From positions 1-37,951 of the forward strand of contig CAIKWE010000056.1 in the NCBI GenBank assembly GCA_903831085.1: DNA of 37,951 nt. Direction: 5' to 3'. This document shows, piece after piece, positions 12,937 to 21,041 of the stretch. The notes under the pieces are model-generated. The model saw only the letters and a program-made list of their open reading frames with translations. It did not search any database and was not told the origin of the DNA. Source of the stretch: an uncultured Verrucomicrobiota bacterium (lineage in GTDB: Bacteria; Verrucomicrobiota; Kiritimatiellia; Kiritimatiellales; Tichowtungiaceae). Within the stretch, counting starts at the first letter, position 1; each line of letters starts with the position of its first letter. Both the position numbers and the translations under genes were made by a program.

Positions 12937-15462
12937 TTATGCGACAGCGATATTCACCAGACGGCCGGGAACGACGATGACTTTTTTGATGGTCTTGCCT
13001 TCGCTCCAGCGGATAACGGCTTCGTCGGTGACGGCGAGCTTTTCGATCTCTTCTTTGGTCGCGGTCGACGGCACGGTGATTTGTCCGCGGACTTTACCGT
13101 TAACCTGCAAGGCCATTTGAATTTCGTCGCGGTGCAGCGCGGCTTCGACAACTTCCGGCCATTTAGCCGCAAGAATTCCGCCTTTGTGTCCGAGTTCTTT
13201 CCACAGCTCTTCGGCGATGTGCGGCGCGAAGGGCGAGATCAGCACGATCACTTTTTCGATGGCGTCGCGGAAGACGGCTTTAGCCTGGTCGGAGCTGGCG
13301 GCGTCGATCTTGAGTTCGTCGATGGCGTTCATCAACTCCATGATGGTCGAAATCGCCGTATGGAAATGGAACGCACCGTCGAGGTCGCTGGTGATTTTTT
13401 TCACCGACTCGTTCAGCTTGCGGTAAAGGTCGCGCTCCGGCTTGTCCATTTTTCCAAGGTCTGGAACCAGCGACTTGGCGGCGATCAACAGATCGCGGTG
13501 CTGCCAGACTCGGCGCCAGATACGGCCGAGGAAGCGGTAGGAGCCTTCGACGGCGCTGTCGTTCCACTCGGCTTCTTTTTCCGGCGGGCCGATGAACAGC
13601 GTGTAGAGGCGGACGGTGTCGGCACCGTAGTTTTCGATCAGCTCGTTCGGGCTGACGACGTTGCCTTTGGATTTACTCATTTTGTAGAGCTTGCCGTCGT
13701 TGTCGCTCTTCTTGCAGATCATCCCCTGCGTGAAAAGTTTGGCGAACGGTTCGTCGAAACCGATCAGTCCAAGGTCGTGAATGACCTTGGTGAAGAAGCG
13801 GGCGTAGAGCAGATGCAGAATAGCGTGCTCGATGCCTCCGATATACTGGTCAACCGGCAGCCAGTTATTGGCGGCTTTGGTGTCAATCGCCTGTGTGCTG
13901 TCTTTGGCGTTGAGGTAGCGCAGGAAGTACCAGCTCGAATCGACGAACGTGTCCATCGTGTCGGACTCGCGCCGCGCGGGATCGCCGCATTTCGGGCAGG
14001 TGCAATTCATGAACGCGTCAGAACCTTTGAGCGGCGACTCGCCGGTCGGCTTGAACTCGACGTCGGTCGGTAGCAGAACCGGCAGTTCGTCGTCGTTGAC
14101 TGGCACCATGCCGCAGCGGTCGCAATAGACGATCGGAATCGGCGCGCCCCAGTAGCGCTGGCGGGAAATCAGCCAGTCGCGCAGACGGAAATTGATGGTA
14201 CCTTTGCCGAAACCTTTTTTCTCGGCGTGCTTGATCATCGCGCTGATGGCTTCGCGGTTCGGCAACCCGGTGAATTCGCCGGAGTCACAGCAAGTACCGT
14301 CTTCGGTGTAGGCGTTGTCCATTGCAGCGAGGACGAGCGAGCCTTCCGGATTTTGGATGGAGAGCTTGATGGGCAGGAGATACTTTTTGGCGAAAGCCCA
14401 GTCGCGGGTATCGTGCGCCGGAACAGCCATCACCGCGCCGGTGCCGTACATCAGGACGTAGTCGCCGACCCACAGCGGAACTTGCGTTCCGGTGAACGGA
14501 TTAACGACATAGCGCCCGGTGAAGACGCCTTTCTTTTCGAGCACGTCGGATTCGCGGTCGAGGTTGGTCAGCTTCGCGCTGTCGGCGACAAACTTCAGGA
14601 CTTCCTGCTCCTGCGGCAGACCGGCGATCATCTCTTTGAGGTTTGCGTATTCCGGTGCCAGTACCATGTAGGTACAACCGTAAATGGTGTCCACGCGGGT
14701 GGTGAAGCAGGAAACTTTGTTCGAGCTGTCGGCTTTGCCGTCGGCGCGCGGAACGAGCGCAAAATCAATTTCCGATCCTTCGGAGCGGCCGATCCAGTTG
14801 CGCTGCATCGTCTTTACGCGCTCCGGCCAGCCTTCGAGCGTATCGAGATCGTCGAGCAGCCGCTGGGCGTAGTCGGTGATTTTGAAAAACCACTGTTCGA
14901 GCGCCTTCTGCACCACGGTCGAATCGCACCGGTCGCAGAGGCCGTCGACCACCTGCTCGTTCGCCAGCACCGTCGCGCAGTCCGGGCACCAGTTGACGTT
15001 GCTCTTCTTCTTATACGCCAGTCCGCGGTTGAACATCTGAATGAAAAGCCACTGCGTCCATTTGTAATATTCCGGCTCGCAGGAGGTGACTTCCTTGTCC
15101 CAGTCGTAGCAGCAGCCCCAGGCGGCGAGCTGTTCCTTCATCACGACGATATTCTTGAGCGTGCTTTCGCGCGGCGGCGTGCCGGTCTTGATCGCGGCGT
15201 TTTCGGCGGGCAGACCGAACGCGTCCCAGCCCATTGGCGAGAGCACATTGAAACCGCGCATCTTTTTGTAGCGGACGACGGCGTCGCCGATGATGTAGTT
15301 GCGGCCGTGGCCGACGTGCAGTTTGCCGGACGGATAAGGGAACATCATCAGGCAATAATACTTCTGCGCCGTCTTCGACAGATCGGTCTTGAACAAGCCG
15401 TGCTCGTTCCAGTGCGCCTGCCACTTCGGTTCAATTTCAGAAAAAGGATATTTCTCGTTCAT
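12937..15462 (-). CDS. leuS: Leucyl-tRNA synthetase
   Basis: An 841-residue class Ia synthetase that charges tRNA-Leu. The signature is the HIGH-type motif [19 protein letters not shown] near residue 45. Zinc-binding cysteines occur at WCPDCATVL...CDRC and CTCPKCG. The CP1 editing domain contains [22 protein letters not shown], and the catalytic loop is [16 protein letters not shown]. An anticodon-binding helical domain follows, and the C-terminus [12 protein letters not shown] is typical of bacterial LeuRS. The start has a GAGGAA ribosome-binding site. A near-palindrome at 13452-13466 is translated as Val-Pro-Asp-Leu-Gly in a variable linker. The gene is monocistronic, with its own terminator. 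Confidence 0.97.
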   Translation of the reverse strand: MNEKYPFSEIEPKWQAHWNEHGLFKTDLSKTAQKYYCLMMFPYPSGKLHVGHGRNYIIGDAVVRYKKMRGFNVLSPMGWDAFGLPAENAAIKTGTPPRESTLKNIVVMKEQLAAWGCCYDWDKEVTSCEPEYYKWTQWLFIQMFNRGLAYKKKSNVNWCPDCATVLANEQVVDGLCDRCDSTVVQKALEQWFFKITDYAQRLLDDLDTLEGWPERVKTMQRNWIGRSEGSEIDFALVPRADGKADSSNKVSCFTTRVDTIYGCTYMVLAPEYANLKEMIAGLPQEQEVLKFVADSAKLTNLDRESDVLEKKGVFTGRYVVNPFTGTQVPLWVGDYVLMYGTGAVMAVPAHDTRDWAFAKKYLLPIKLSIQNPEGSLVLAAMDNAYTEDGTCCDSGEFTGLPNREAISAMIKHAEKKGFGKGTINFRLRDWLISRQRYWGAPIPIVYCDRCGMVPVNDDELPVLLPTDVEFKPTGESPLKGSDAFMNCTCPKCGDPARRESDTMDTFVDSSWYFLRYLNAKDSTQAIDTKAANNWLPVDQYIGGIEHAILHLLYARFFTKVIHDLGLIGFDEPFAKLFTQGMICKKSDNDGKLYKMSKSKGNVVSPNELIENYGADTVRLYTLFIGPPEKEAEWNDSAVEGSYRFLGRIWRRVWQHRDLLIAAKSLVPDLGKMDKPERDLYRKLNESVKKITSDLDGAFHFHTAISTIMELMNAIDELKIDAASSDQAKAVFRDAIEKVIVLISPFAPHIAEELWKELGHKGGILAAKWPEVVEAALHRDEIQMALQVNGKVRGQITVPSTATKEEIEKLAVTDEAVIRWSEGKTIKKVIVVPGRLVNIAVA
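13452..13466. repeat. TTCCAA-N3-TTGGAA palindrome, one mismatch (in leuS)
   Basis: TTCCAAGGTCTGGAA lies within the C-terminal third of leuS. Confidence 0.6.
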
Positions 15463-15508
15463 GGGTCATTCCTCGTAAACCGCAACAGACTACGGAATTC
15501 CGCGCTTT

Positions 15509-15545
15509 TTCCAAGCTCCGGAAACAATTTTTCCAATGGTTGGAA
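15509..15545. repeat. Pair of TTCCAA-N3-TTGGAA type palindromes upstream of leuS
   Basis: 15509-15523 is TTCCAAGCTCCGGAA (two mismatches). 15531-15545 is TTCCAATGGTTGGAA (perfect). The two are 7 bp apart in the divergent region between leuS and the repeat-protein gene. Confidence 0.8.
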
Positions 15546-15650
15546 CCTGTCGGCAGCCTTTTTACTATTCCAGATTTCAATTTGACAGAATTAGCCTCTG
15601 TTTCCACACTCAGTAGCTGGCAAAGAAAATCTGTTTGAAAGGCGGAGATA

Positions 15651-16148
15651 ATGATAAAGCGCATCTTTTTACTGGCGGCTATGGCCGTGTCTTTGGCGGT
15701 TGCTGAAGATCAAAAGATAAGTATTAACGGGCTTCAGGTACCCATCTCTGATGGGAGCTCTTTAACTCTGACTTTTGGCGGAACGATATCAAAGATGGAT
15801 GTTGGTGATTCGGGCCGCATAACATACGACTATGCTGGACGTATTGACAGGGTAGGAAGCTCTGCCATTACGTATGACTATGCTGGACGCATAGATAGAA
15901 TTGGTCTCTCTACTATTACGTACGACTATGCCGGACGTATCGACAGAATCGGAAACTCCACCATTACATACGACTATGCCGGGCGTATCGACAGGATTGG
16001 AAGCTCCACCATTACGTACGACTATGCCGGGCGTATTGATAGGATCGGAAGTTCCACCATCACATACGACTATGCCGGGCGTATAGATGAAGTACGCAAT
16101 CAACTACCCGACGGGGTTCGGCTTAGTTTTAAGATATCAGATAAATGA
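15651..16148 (+). CDS. Secreted protein with six 15-residue YD-like tandem repeats
   Basis: A 165-residue protein. Residues 1-18 are a signal peptide (MIKRIFLLAAMAVSLAVA). A short N-terminal domain (QKISINGLQVPI...LTFGGTISKM) precedes six tandem copies of ITYDYAGRIDRIGSS (DNA 15819-16088, period exactly 45 bp) and a short C-terminus. Each unit resembles the YD repeat core (YDxxGRL) of Rhs/teneurin beta-shells, but it is shorter and far more uniform. The start has GGCGGAG upstream. Synonymous differences between repeats show selection on the peptide rather than only recent slippage. Function unknown. Six units are too few for an Rhs shell, so a short beta-solenoid-like or surface-adhesive role is a guess. 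Confidence 0.8.
   Translation: MIKRIFLLAAMAVSLAVAEDQKISINGLQVPISDGSSLTLTFGGTISKMDVGDSGRITYDYAGRIDRVGSSAITYDYAGRIDRIGLSTITYDYAGRIDRIGNSTITYDYAGRIDRIGSSTITYDYAGRIDRIGSSTITYDYAGRIDEVRNQLPDGVRLSFKISDK
15819..16088 (+). repeat. Six tandem 45-bp coding repeats
   Basis: Units start at 15819, 15864, 15909, 15954, 15999 and 16044. The most conserved core is TACGACTATGC(T/C)GG(A/G)CG. The last units are nearly identical, the first and third more diverged. Copy number could vary between strains by slippage without a frameshift. Confidence 0.93.
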
Positions 16149-16193
16149 ACGGATGAGGTTGCGGAAAATCTTGTAGAGCACAAAAGCACGACA

Positions 16194-16844
16194 ATGAACT
16201 TCGACAATAAAAACACCTCTCGCTCATCACATCAACCGCCGGACAACTATGATCTTAGGCGTGAGGTTTGGCTGATCGCCTACGCCTTAGCGTCTTTTCA
16301 GATCGTTGAGACATTAAGTGTCATTTTAGCGGAAAGTTTGCCGTCTGATGATTCGCCGCAGTATTTTGGTATGGTCAATACGATTTACATTGTCTATGGG
16401 AGGCCATTTCATCGATGTGCCGGGATCGGATGGCTAGAAAAGTCGGATATACCTGTCACTCTACATGCCATGCACGATCATATGATGACATTCCGAGACA
16501 AGATTTTCGGACACAAAGATTCTGCCGCTCCGCGAATCGATGAGAACTACACGGCGAATGAAGTTAGAGCAGTTGTTGGGAAAGATGGGCAAATGAAGTT
16601 TTTTTGCACAGAATTCCGCGTGCGTTCCCCACTGATGCCAGATATCCACAAACATGTATCTGCATTACAGGCACACTTCAGTCAAAGGCAGAGAGAATTA
16701 ATTGCGAAACTTCTTCCTTCTGGGAAACTTCCTGATGGCGGGTATCTGTACGATGGCGAGTTTATTCTCAGTGTGGATTGGAGAGAGGATGCGCCGTTTA
16801 AGCGGGTACCGGATTCCGATGCATATCTTTATGGTAAGAGATAG
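16194..16844 (+). CDS. HEPN-like protein of unknown function
   Basis: A 216-residue cytoplasmic protein, more A+T-rich than its neighbours. Residues 20-75 are helical (EVWLIAYALASFQIVETLSVIL... NTIYIVYGRPF). They are followed by LHAMHDHMMTFRDKIFGHKDS, where Arg101 and His107 form an R-x5-H pattern as in HEPN RNases and related abortive-infection proteins. The rest (EFRVRSPLMPDIHKHVSALQAHFSQRQRE) is helical and unassigned. No ribosome-binding site is evident before 16194. No nucleotidyltransferase partner is adjacent, so a classical MNT-HEPN pair is not present. The family call rests on one motif and helix content only. Confidence 0.6.
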   Translation: MNFDNKNTSRSSHQPPDNYDLRREVWLIAYALASFQIVETLSVILAESLPSDDSPQYFGMVNTIYIVYGRPFHRCAGIGWLEKSDIPVTLHAMHDHMMTFRDKIFGHKDSAAPRIDENYTANEVRAVVGKDGQMKFFCTEFRVRSPLMPDIHKHVSALQAHFSQRQRELIAKLLPSGKLPDGGYLYDGEFILSVDWREDAPFKRVPDSDAYLYGKR

Positions 16845-16886
16845 GAATGGATACATTCTTCTTACACCTGATTGCCGTCAACGGCA

Positions 16887-17384
16887 TCACAGCACCATGG
16901 CGCGCTGCATGACTTTGATGAGTTCGTTGTCGTTTTCGTCGAGGTAGGGCGTGAGGTCGAGGTTAGCGGGAACCTTGGTGATTTTTTCGGAGTCGGCCTT
17001 TTTGATCCACTGCTGCATGAAGTTGTCGTATTCGCGCCATTCGAGTCCGGCGGCGCGGACCGCCGCTTCTTCGGCGCGCAGGGCGATCTGGTGGGCGTGC
17101 TGGTAATGCAGGTTCCAGGTGTCGATCAGCGCCTTTTCGGTGGCTTCGTGGAGGATCAGGAATTTGTCGACCTCATGATGATGGCCCTGTTTGTCCTGAT
17201 AGGTTTTCTGGAGATGTCGGTCGATATAGATTTTGGAGCGGTCAACGCTGTAACCGGCGAGGTACGGAATGTCGTGGTCGCGGTCAAGGTGGACGCGTTT
17301 GAGGATTTCATCCACGGACTTCATCAGCATTTTGGAACTGACCAGGCCGTCATTGGTGGTGAGTTGGTTGTGATGGCCGCTCAT
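16887..17384 (-). CDS. Conserved protein of unknown function (HExxE motif)
   Basis: A 165-residue protein with a clear AGGAG ribosome-binding site. The stretch HDIPYLAGYSVDRSKIYIDR, then DKFLILHEATEKALID, then YQHAHQIALRAEEAAVRAAG, and the C-terminal KVPANLDLTPYLDENDNEL resemble hypothetical proteins I recall from proteobacteria. Spaced His/Glu residues (HEATE, HYQHAH) could bind a metal. I do not recognise a named domain. It converges on the HEPN-like gene; the 42-bp gap holds a small GCCGT/ACGGC hairpin. Confidence 0.75.
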   Translation of the reverse strand: MSGHHNQLTTNDGLVSSKMLMKSVDEILKRVHLDRDHDIPYLAGYSVDRSKIYIDRHLQKTYQDKQGHHHEVDKFLILHEATEKALIDTWNLHYQHAHQIALRAEEAAVRAAGLEWREYDNFMQQWIKKADSEKITKVPANLDLTPYLDENDNELIKVMQRAMVL

Positions 17385-17551
17385 AAGGATCTCCTCAATA
17401 TGCCGAGTTAATTTTCTGGTTGCAACTTAACACTGTTGCTTCTCTAGAAAAAGACGAGTTTAGTCGATTTCTTATGACAGTCGTTGGCAGTTTCGGCTTT
17501 AAAACACGCCGGTGTTTACGTAGGGTGGCGCGGTCTTTGATGAAGTGAATT

Positions 17552-18547
17552 ATGATTATTCGATGCAAAGCCTATCCGCGCGCCGGCCTGATCGGGAACC
17601 CGTCCGACGGGTATCACGGCCGCACCATCTCGTTCACCTTTGATAATTTTTTCGCCGAAGTGGTGCTTTATCCATCGACCGAGCTGGAACTGCTGCCGGG
17701 GCCGCGCGACCGGACAGTGTTTGGTGGCCTGGAGGGGCTTTCTGACAGCATCGAGCGGTATGGTTATTACGGCGGACTCCGGCTCGTCGAAGCCGCGCTG
17801 AAGCGGTTTTATGATTACACTCGCGAAACGGGCATAAAGCTGGAAAAAAAGAATTTTTCGCTCCGCTATTTCAGCAATATTCCGCCGCATGTCGGTATGG
17901 CCGGATCGAGCGCGATCATCACCGCCTGCTTCCGCGCGCTGATGCAGTTTTACGGCGTGGAAATTTCGAAGCCGCTGCTGGCCAATCTGATTCTTTCGGC
18001 GGAGAAGGATGAACTGGGCATCTCCGCCGGACTGCAGGATCGCGTCGCGCAGGTTTATCAGGGGCTGGTCTATATGGATTTCGACCGCACGGTGATGGAA
18101 AAGCAGGGCTGGGGAAACTATGAGCAGCTGCCGCCGGAGAAGCTGCCCCTGGTTTATATCGCCTACCGCACCGATCTGGCGGAAGCCTCCGATGTGTTTC
18201 ATAACGACATTCGCGGACGCTACAACCGCGGCGAGCCTGAGGTGGTCGAGGCCATGAGGTTCTGGGCCGACCTGACGGTTCGCGCCCGCGCTGCGCTGAT
18301 GGCCGGACGCGCCGAAGAATTAGCCGAACTGATGAACGCCAATTTCGACCGCCGCCGGAAGATTTACCGGATTCATCCCGATAACATTTCCATGGTCGAG
18401 GGGGCGCGGTCTGTCGGAGCGAGCGCTAAATTCACCGGTTCCGGCGGGGCGATTGTCGGTACATACCGCGACGAATCGATGTATAAAAATCTGTGCCGTG
18501 TGCTCGAGCCCATGGGCATTCACGTGCTGAAACCGCATTTAATCTGA
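17552..18547 (+). CDS. GHMP kinase, glucuronokinase-like
   Basis: A 331-residue sugar kinase of the galactokinase/homoserine kinase/mevalonate kinase fold. Motif 1 is [20 protein letters not shown], with the AR(A/V)GLxGNPSDGYxG(R/K)TI pattern known from plant glucuronokinase. The phosphate-binding motif 2 is [14 protein letters not shown]. Motif 3 is [12 protein letters not shown]. It probably phosphorylates D-glucuronate or a similar sugar at C1. The next gene, 11 bp on, encodes a UTP-sugar-1-phosphate uridylyltransferase, so the pair would make a UDP-sugar in two steps. Substrate is inferred from motif 1 and context. The start at 17552 lacks a strong ribosome-binding site. Confidence 0.82.
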   Translation: MIIRCKAYPRAGLIGNPSDGYHGRTISFTFDNFFAEVVLYPSTELELLPGPRDRTVFGGLEGLSDSIERYGYYGGLRLVEAALKRFYDYTRETGIKLEKKNFSLRYFSNIPPHVGMAGSSAIITACFRALMQFYGVEISKPLLANLILSAEKDELGISAGLQDRVAQVYQGLVYMDFDRTVMEKQGWGNYEQLPPEKLPLVYIAYRTDLAEASDVFHNDIRGRYNRGEPEVVEAMRFWADLTVRARAALMAGRAEELAELMNANFDRRRKIYRIHPDNISMVEGARSVGASAKFTGSGGAIVGTYRDESMYKNLCRVLEPMGIHVLKPHLI

Positions 18548-18558
18548 AAGGAATTGTC

Positions 18559-19434
18559 ATGGTCCGTAAAGCAGTCATCCCGGCGGCAGGCTTCGGCTCG
18601 CGCTTTCTGCCCGCAACCAAATCGCAACCCAAGGAAATGCTTCCGGTGGTGGACAAGCCGACCATTCATTATGTGGTCGAAGAAGCGGTCGCTTCCGGCA
18701 TCACGGATATTCTGATGATAATCGGCAAAGGCAAGCGGTCGATCGAGGAATATTTCGATCGGAACTTTGAGCTGGAGGCCGAACTGGAAGCCAAACACCG
18801 GAACGAGCTGCTGGCGGAAGTCCGCAAGATATCCTCGCTGGCGAACATTTATTTTGTCTGGCAGAAGGAGCTCAAAGGGCTGGGCGACGCGGTGTCCTAT
18901 GCCCGGGCGCATGTCGGCAACGAACCCTTCGCGCTGCTGCTGGGCGACACGATCCTGCATTCCGATTCCGGACGGCCGGTCACGAAGCAGCTGATTGATG
19001 TCTATAATCAGAAAAACGCCTCGGTGGTTTCGCTGGAGGAAGTGCCGAAAGAAAAGGTGTCGCGTTATGGCGTGATGGCTGGCGAACAGGAAGATGGCCG
19101 GCTTTACCGTGTGCGCGACTTTGTTGAAAAGCCGGAGCCGGGCACCGAACCTTCGCTGCTGGCTTTCGCGGGCCGCTATGTTTTCACGCCGGAAATTTTT
19201 GACTACCTCGTTGAAACCGCGCCCGGCAAAAATAACGAAATCCAGCTCACCGACGCCATGCGCAAAATGGTGAAAGAGCGGCCGATGTACGGCTGGCAGA
19301 TTGACGGCCGCCGCTACGACATCGGCAATAAACTCGACTACATTAAAACCAATATTGAGTTCGCGTTAAAGCGCGACGACCTGCGCGAAAAACTGAGCGA
19401 GTACATCAAGGAAACGGCAAAAGGGCTGAAATGA
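18559..19434 (+). CDS. galU: UTP-glucose-1-phosphate (or sugar-1-phosphate) uridylyltransferase
   Basis: A 291-residue nucleotidyltransferase of the GalU type. KAVIPAAGFGSRFLPATKSQPKEMLPV is the nucleotide-binding loop with the catalytic Arg/Lys, followed by KPTIHYVVEEA, LGDAVSYARAHVG, LLLGDTI (metal Asp), RYGVMAG and DFVEKP (sugar-contact Glu/Lys). The start is placed at the ATG behind AAAGGA at 18548-18551; an in-frame upstream ATG inside the kinase gene is rejected. Because it directly follows a glucuronokinase-like gene, it may use glucuronate-1-phosphate as well as or instead of glucose-1-phosphate. This is inference. Confidence 0.9.
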   Translation: MVRKAVIPAAGFGSRFLPATKSQPKEMLPVVDKPTIHYVVEEAVASGITDILMIIGKGKRSIEEYFDRNFELEAELEAKHRNELLAEVRKISSLANIYFVWQKELKGLGDAVSYARAHVGNEPFALLLGDTILHSDSGRPVTKQLIDVYNQKNASVVSLEEVPKEKVSRYGVMAGEQEDGRLYRVRDFVEKPEPGTEPSLLAFAGRYVFTPEIFDYLVETAPGKNNEIQLTDAMRKMVKERPMYGWQIDGRRYDIGNKLDYIKTNIEFALKRDDLREKLSEYIKETAKGLK

Positions 19435-20180
19435 GTGCCGATAAGGCTGGCTGGACGCCGGAACTGGATAAAGAAAACGACAAAGCGGTTTGGACGCATG
19501 TCATTCCGTATTTGGCGTGGCTTTTGATGATGTCGCTGCTGGGCGATCCGTCCGGCACGCGCTACGCCATTCAGACCGTCGGCGGAATTATTCTTCTGCT
19601 GATCTGCCGCCCGTGGCGCTGGTACACAGCGCCGAAACTGAAAAATGTTCCGCTCGCGCTGGCGGTCGGTTTGCTGATGTTTGTTTTCTGGGTCGGTCTG
19701 GAATCGGAATTTTGCAAAAGCGTTTTTCCGAAAGTCAGTGAATTTTACGAGCGGTATCTGGTCGGCCTGATGAAAATCGGCAAACTGCGCGAACCTCTCG
19801 AACTGGGTGCCAACGGACTCTATCACTACGATCCGCGCACGACTGGCTGGCCGCTCTTCTGGGTCCACATGCTCGGCACAACGCTGGTGATCGGTGCGAT
19901 CGAAGAGTTTATGTTCCGCGGATTCCTTTACCGCTGGATGCAGGGCAGTCCTTTCTTCAAAAAAGACATCGGCGTGATGGACACAAAAATGTGCATCCTC
20001 ATCGCTGCTGTCTTCGCTCTCGAACACAACGAATGGCTGATGGGATTTCTCTGCGGATTGTTCTTCACCTGGCTGATGGTGAAGACCCGCGACATCTGGG
20101 CCGCGATTCTGGCGCACGCCGTCACCAACGGACTGCTCGGCTGGTACGCCGTCCAGACCGGCGCCTACTGGTTCTGGTAG
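19431..20180 (+). CDS. CPBP-family intramembrane metalloprotease, PEP-CTERM/exosortase-associated type
   Basis: A 249-residue integral membrane protein with about seven helices. The CPBP (Abi/CAAX-protease) motifs are E-E-F-M-F-R (EExxxR), FALEH (FxxxH) and HAVTN (HxxxN). The pattern VFALEHNEWLMGFLCGLFF...AHAVTNGLLGWYAVQTG and the C-terminal Trp-rich end fit the CAAX-protease-related group found in genomes with exosortase/PEP-CTERM sorting. No exosortase or PEP-CTERM protein lies in the window. Its ATG overlaps the galU stop (ATGA), so it is translationally coupled to the UDP-sugar genes. Confidence 0.87.
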   Translation: MSADKAGWTPELDKENDKAVWTHVIPYLAWLLMMSLLGDPSGTRYAIQTVGGIILLLICRPWRWYTAPKLKNVPLALAVGLLMFVFWVGLESEFCKSVFPKVSEFYERYLVGLMKIGKLREPLELGANGLYHYDPRTTGWPLFWVHMLGTTLVIGAIEEFMFRGFLYRWMQGSPFFKKDIGVMDTKMCILIAAVFALEHNEWLMGFLCGLFFTWLMVKTRDIWAAILAHAVTNGLLGWYAVQTGAYWFW

Positions 20181-20181
20181 T

Positions 20182-20226
20182 TTCCGAACATTGGAAAACG
20201 CAACGCGCCGGTTCCGATGTTTGGAA
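20182..20226. repeat. Two near-perfect TTCCAA-N3-TTGGAA palindromes upstream of the response regulator
   Basis: 20182-20196 is TTCCGAACATTGGAA and 20212-20226 is TTCCGATGTTTGGAA, each with one mismatch and both with G in the same arm position. They are 15 bp apart, directly after the protease stop and directly before the ATTACGG box. Confidence 0.7.
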
Positions 20227-20227
20227 A

Positions 20228-20243
20228 ATTACGGAACCGTAAT
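20228..20243. promoter_or_regulatory. ATTACGG-AA-CCGTAAT box, copy 1 (before the response-regulator gene)
   Basis: A 16-bp palindrome located 36-48 bp before the response-regulator start. Its outer ATTAC-N6-GTAAT frame equals the half-site layout of boxes bound by CusR/HprR/CopR-type OmpR-family regulators. Proposed autoregulatory site. Confidence 0.6.
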
Positions 20244-20290
20244 CCGAAAAGAGATGGTTCAAGTGAGGCTGGCAGGCTATGCTCACGGCC

Positions 20291-20971
20291 ATGAAGGTTC
20301 TTCTCGTCGAAGATGAAAAGAAAATCGCGTCGTTCGTCCGCAAAGGGCTTGAGGCGCAGGGTTTTTCCGTGACGGTTTCGGACAACGGCGACAAGGCGTC
20401 TGAACTGGCGCTCGCCGGTTCGTTCGATGTCATCCTGCTCGATATTATGCTGCCGGGCCGCGACGGTCTCAGCATTCTCAAAGAACTGCGCGAGCGGCGG
20501 AATACGGTTCCGGTCATTCTGCTTACCGCCCGCTCGGAAATGAATCAGCGCGTCGAAGGACTGAATCTCGGTGCCGACGATTACATTACCAAACCTTTTT
20601 TCATGGACGAACTGCTGGCACGTCTGCGGGCCGTGGTGCGGCGCACCTCCGGCGAAACGCTCAGCGTACTGCACTCCGGTCCGCTGATGCTGAACCTGAT
20701 CACCCGCGAAGCGAAATACGGCGACGAAGAAATTATTTTCGCGCCGCGCGAGTTCAGCCTGCTCGAACACCTGATGCGGTCTCCGGGCATGGTCTTCACC
20801 CGCACGCAACTGCTGGAGCAGGTGTGGGGCTACGGCTTTGATCCGCAGACCAATCTGGTTGACGTCTGCATCCGGCGCATCCGCGAAAAGATCGACCGCG
20901 ACGGACATCAGTTTATTGAAACCGTCCGCAGTGTCGGCTACCGCTTTAAACAGGAAGAAAACCGCGAATGA
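20291..20971 (+). CDS. OmpR-family response regulator, CusR/CopR-like
   Basis: A 226-residue DNA-binding regulator. The receiver domain carries the acidic pair in VEDE, phospho-acceptor Asp51 (VILLDIMLPG), a conserved Thr (LLTAR) and Lys (YITKPF). The C-terminal winged helix shows FAPREFSLLEHLMRSPGMVFTR and the RRIREKID...IETVRSVGYRF end, which is characteristic of the heavy-metal regulator branch. An in-frame ATG four codons earlier (20279) is also possible. It is followed after 70 bp by its sensor kinase. Two further copies of the palindrome in its promoter lie in front of secreted-protein genes downstream. Confidence 0.93.
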   Translation: MKVLLVEDEKKIASFVRKGLEAQGFSVTVSDNGDKASELALAGSFDVILLDIMLPGRDGLSILKELRERRNTVPVILLTARSEMNQRVEGLNLGADDYITKPFFMDELLARLRAVVRRTSGETLSVLHSGPLMLNLITREAKYGDEEIIFAPREFSLLEHLMRSPGMVFTRTQLLEQVWGYGFDPQTNLVDVCIRRIREKIDRDGHQFIETVRSVGYRFKQEENRE

Positions 20972-21041
20972 ACACGAATCGACACGAATTCCGTATCCGG
21001 TATTCCGAATCACGAATAACAAATAACCAATAACTATATCC

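Noticed and set aside
15819-16088. CRISPR array
   Set aside because: The 45-bp units are contiguous and translated, with no spacers between repeats.
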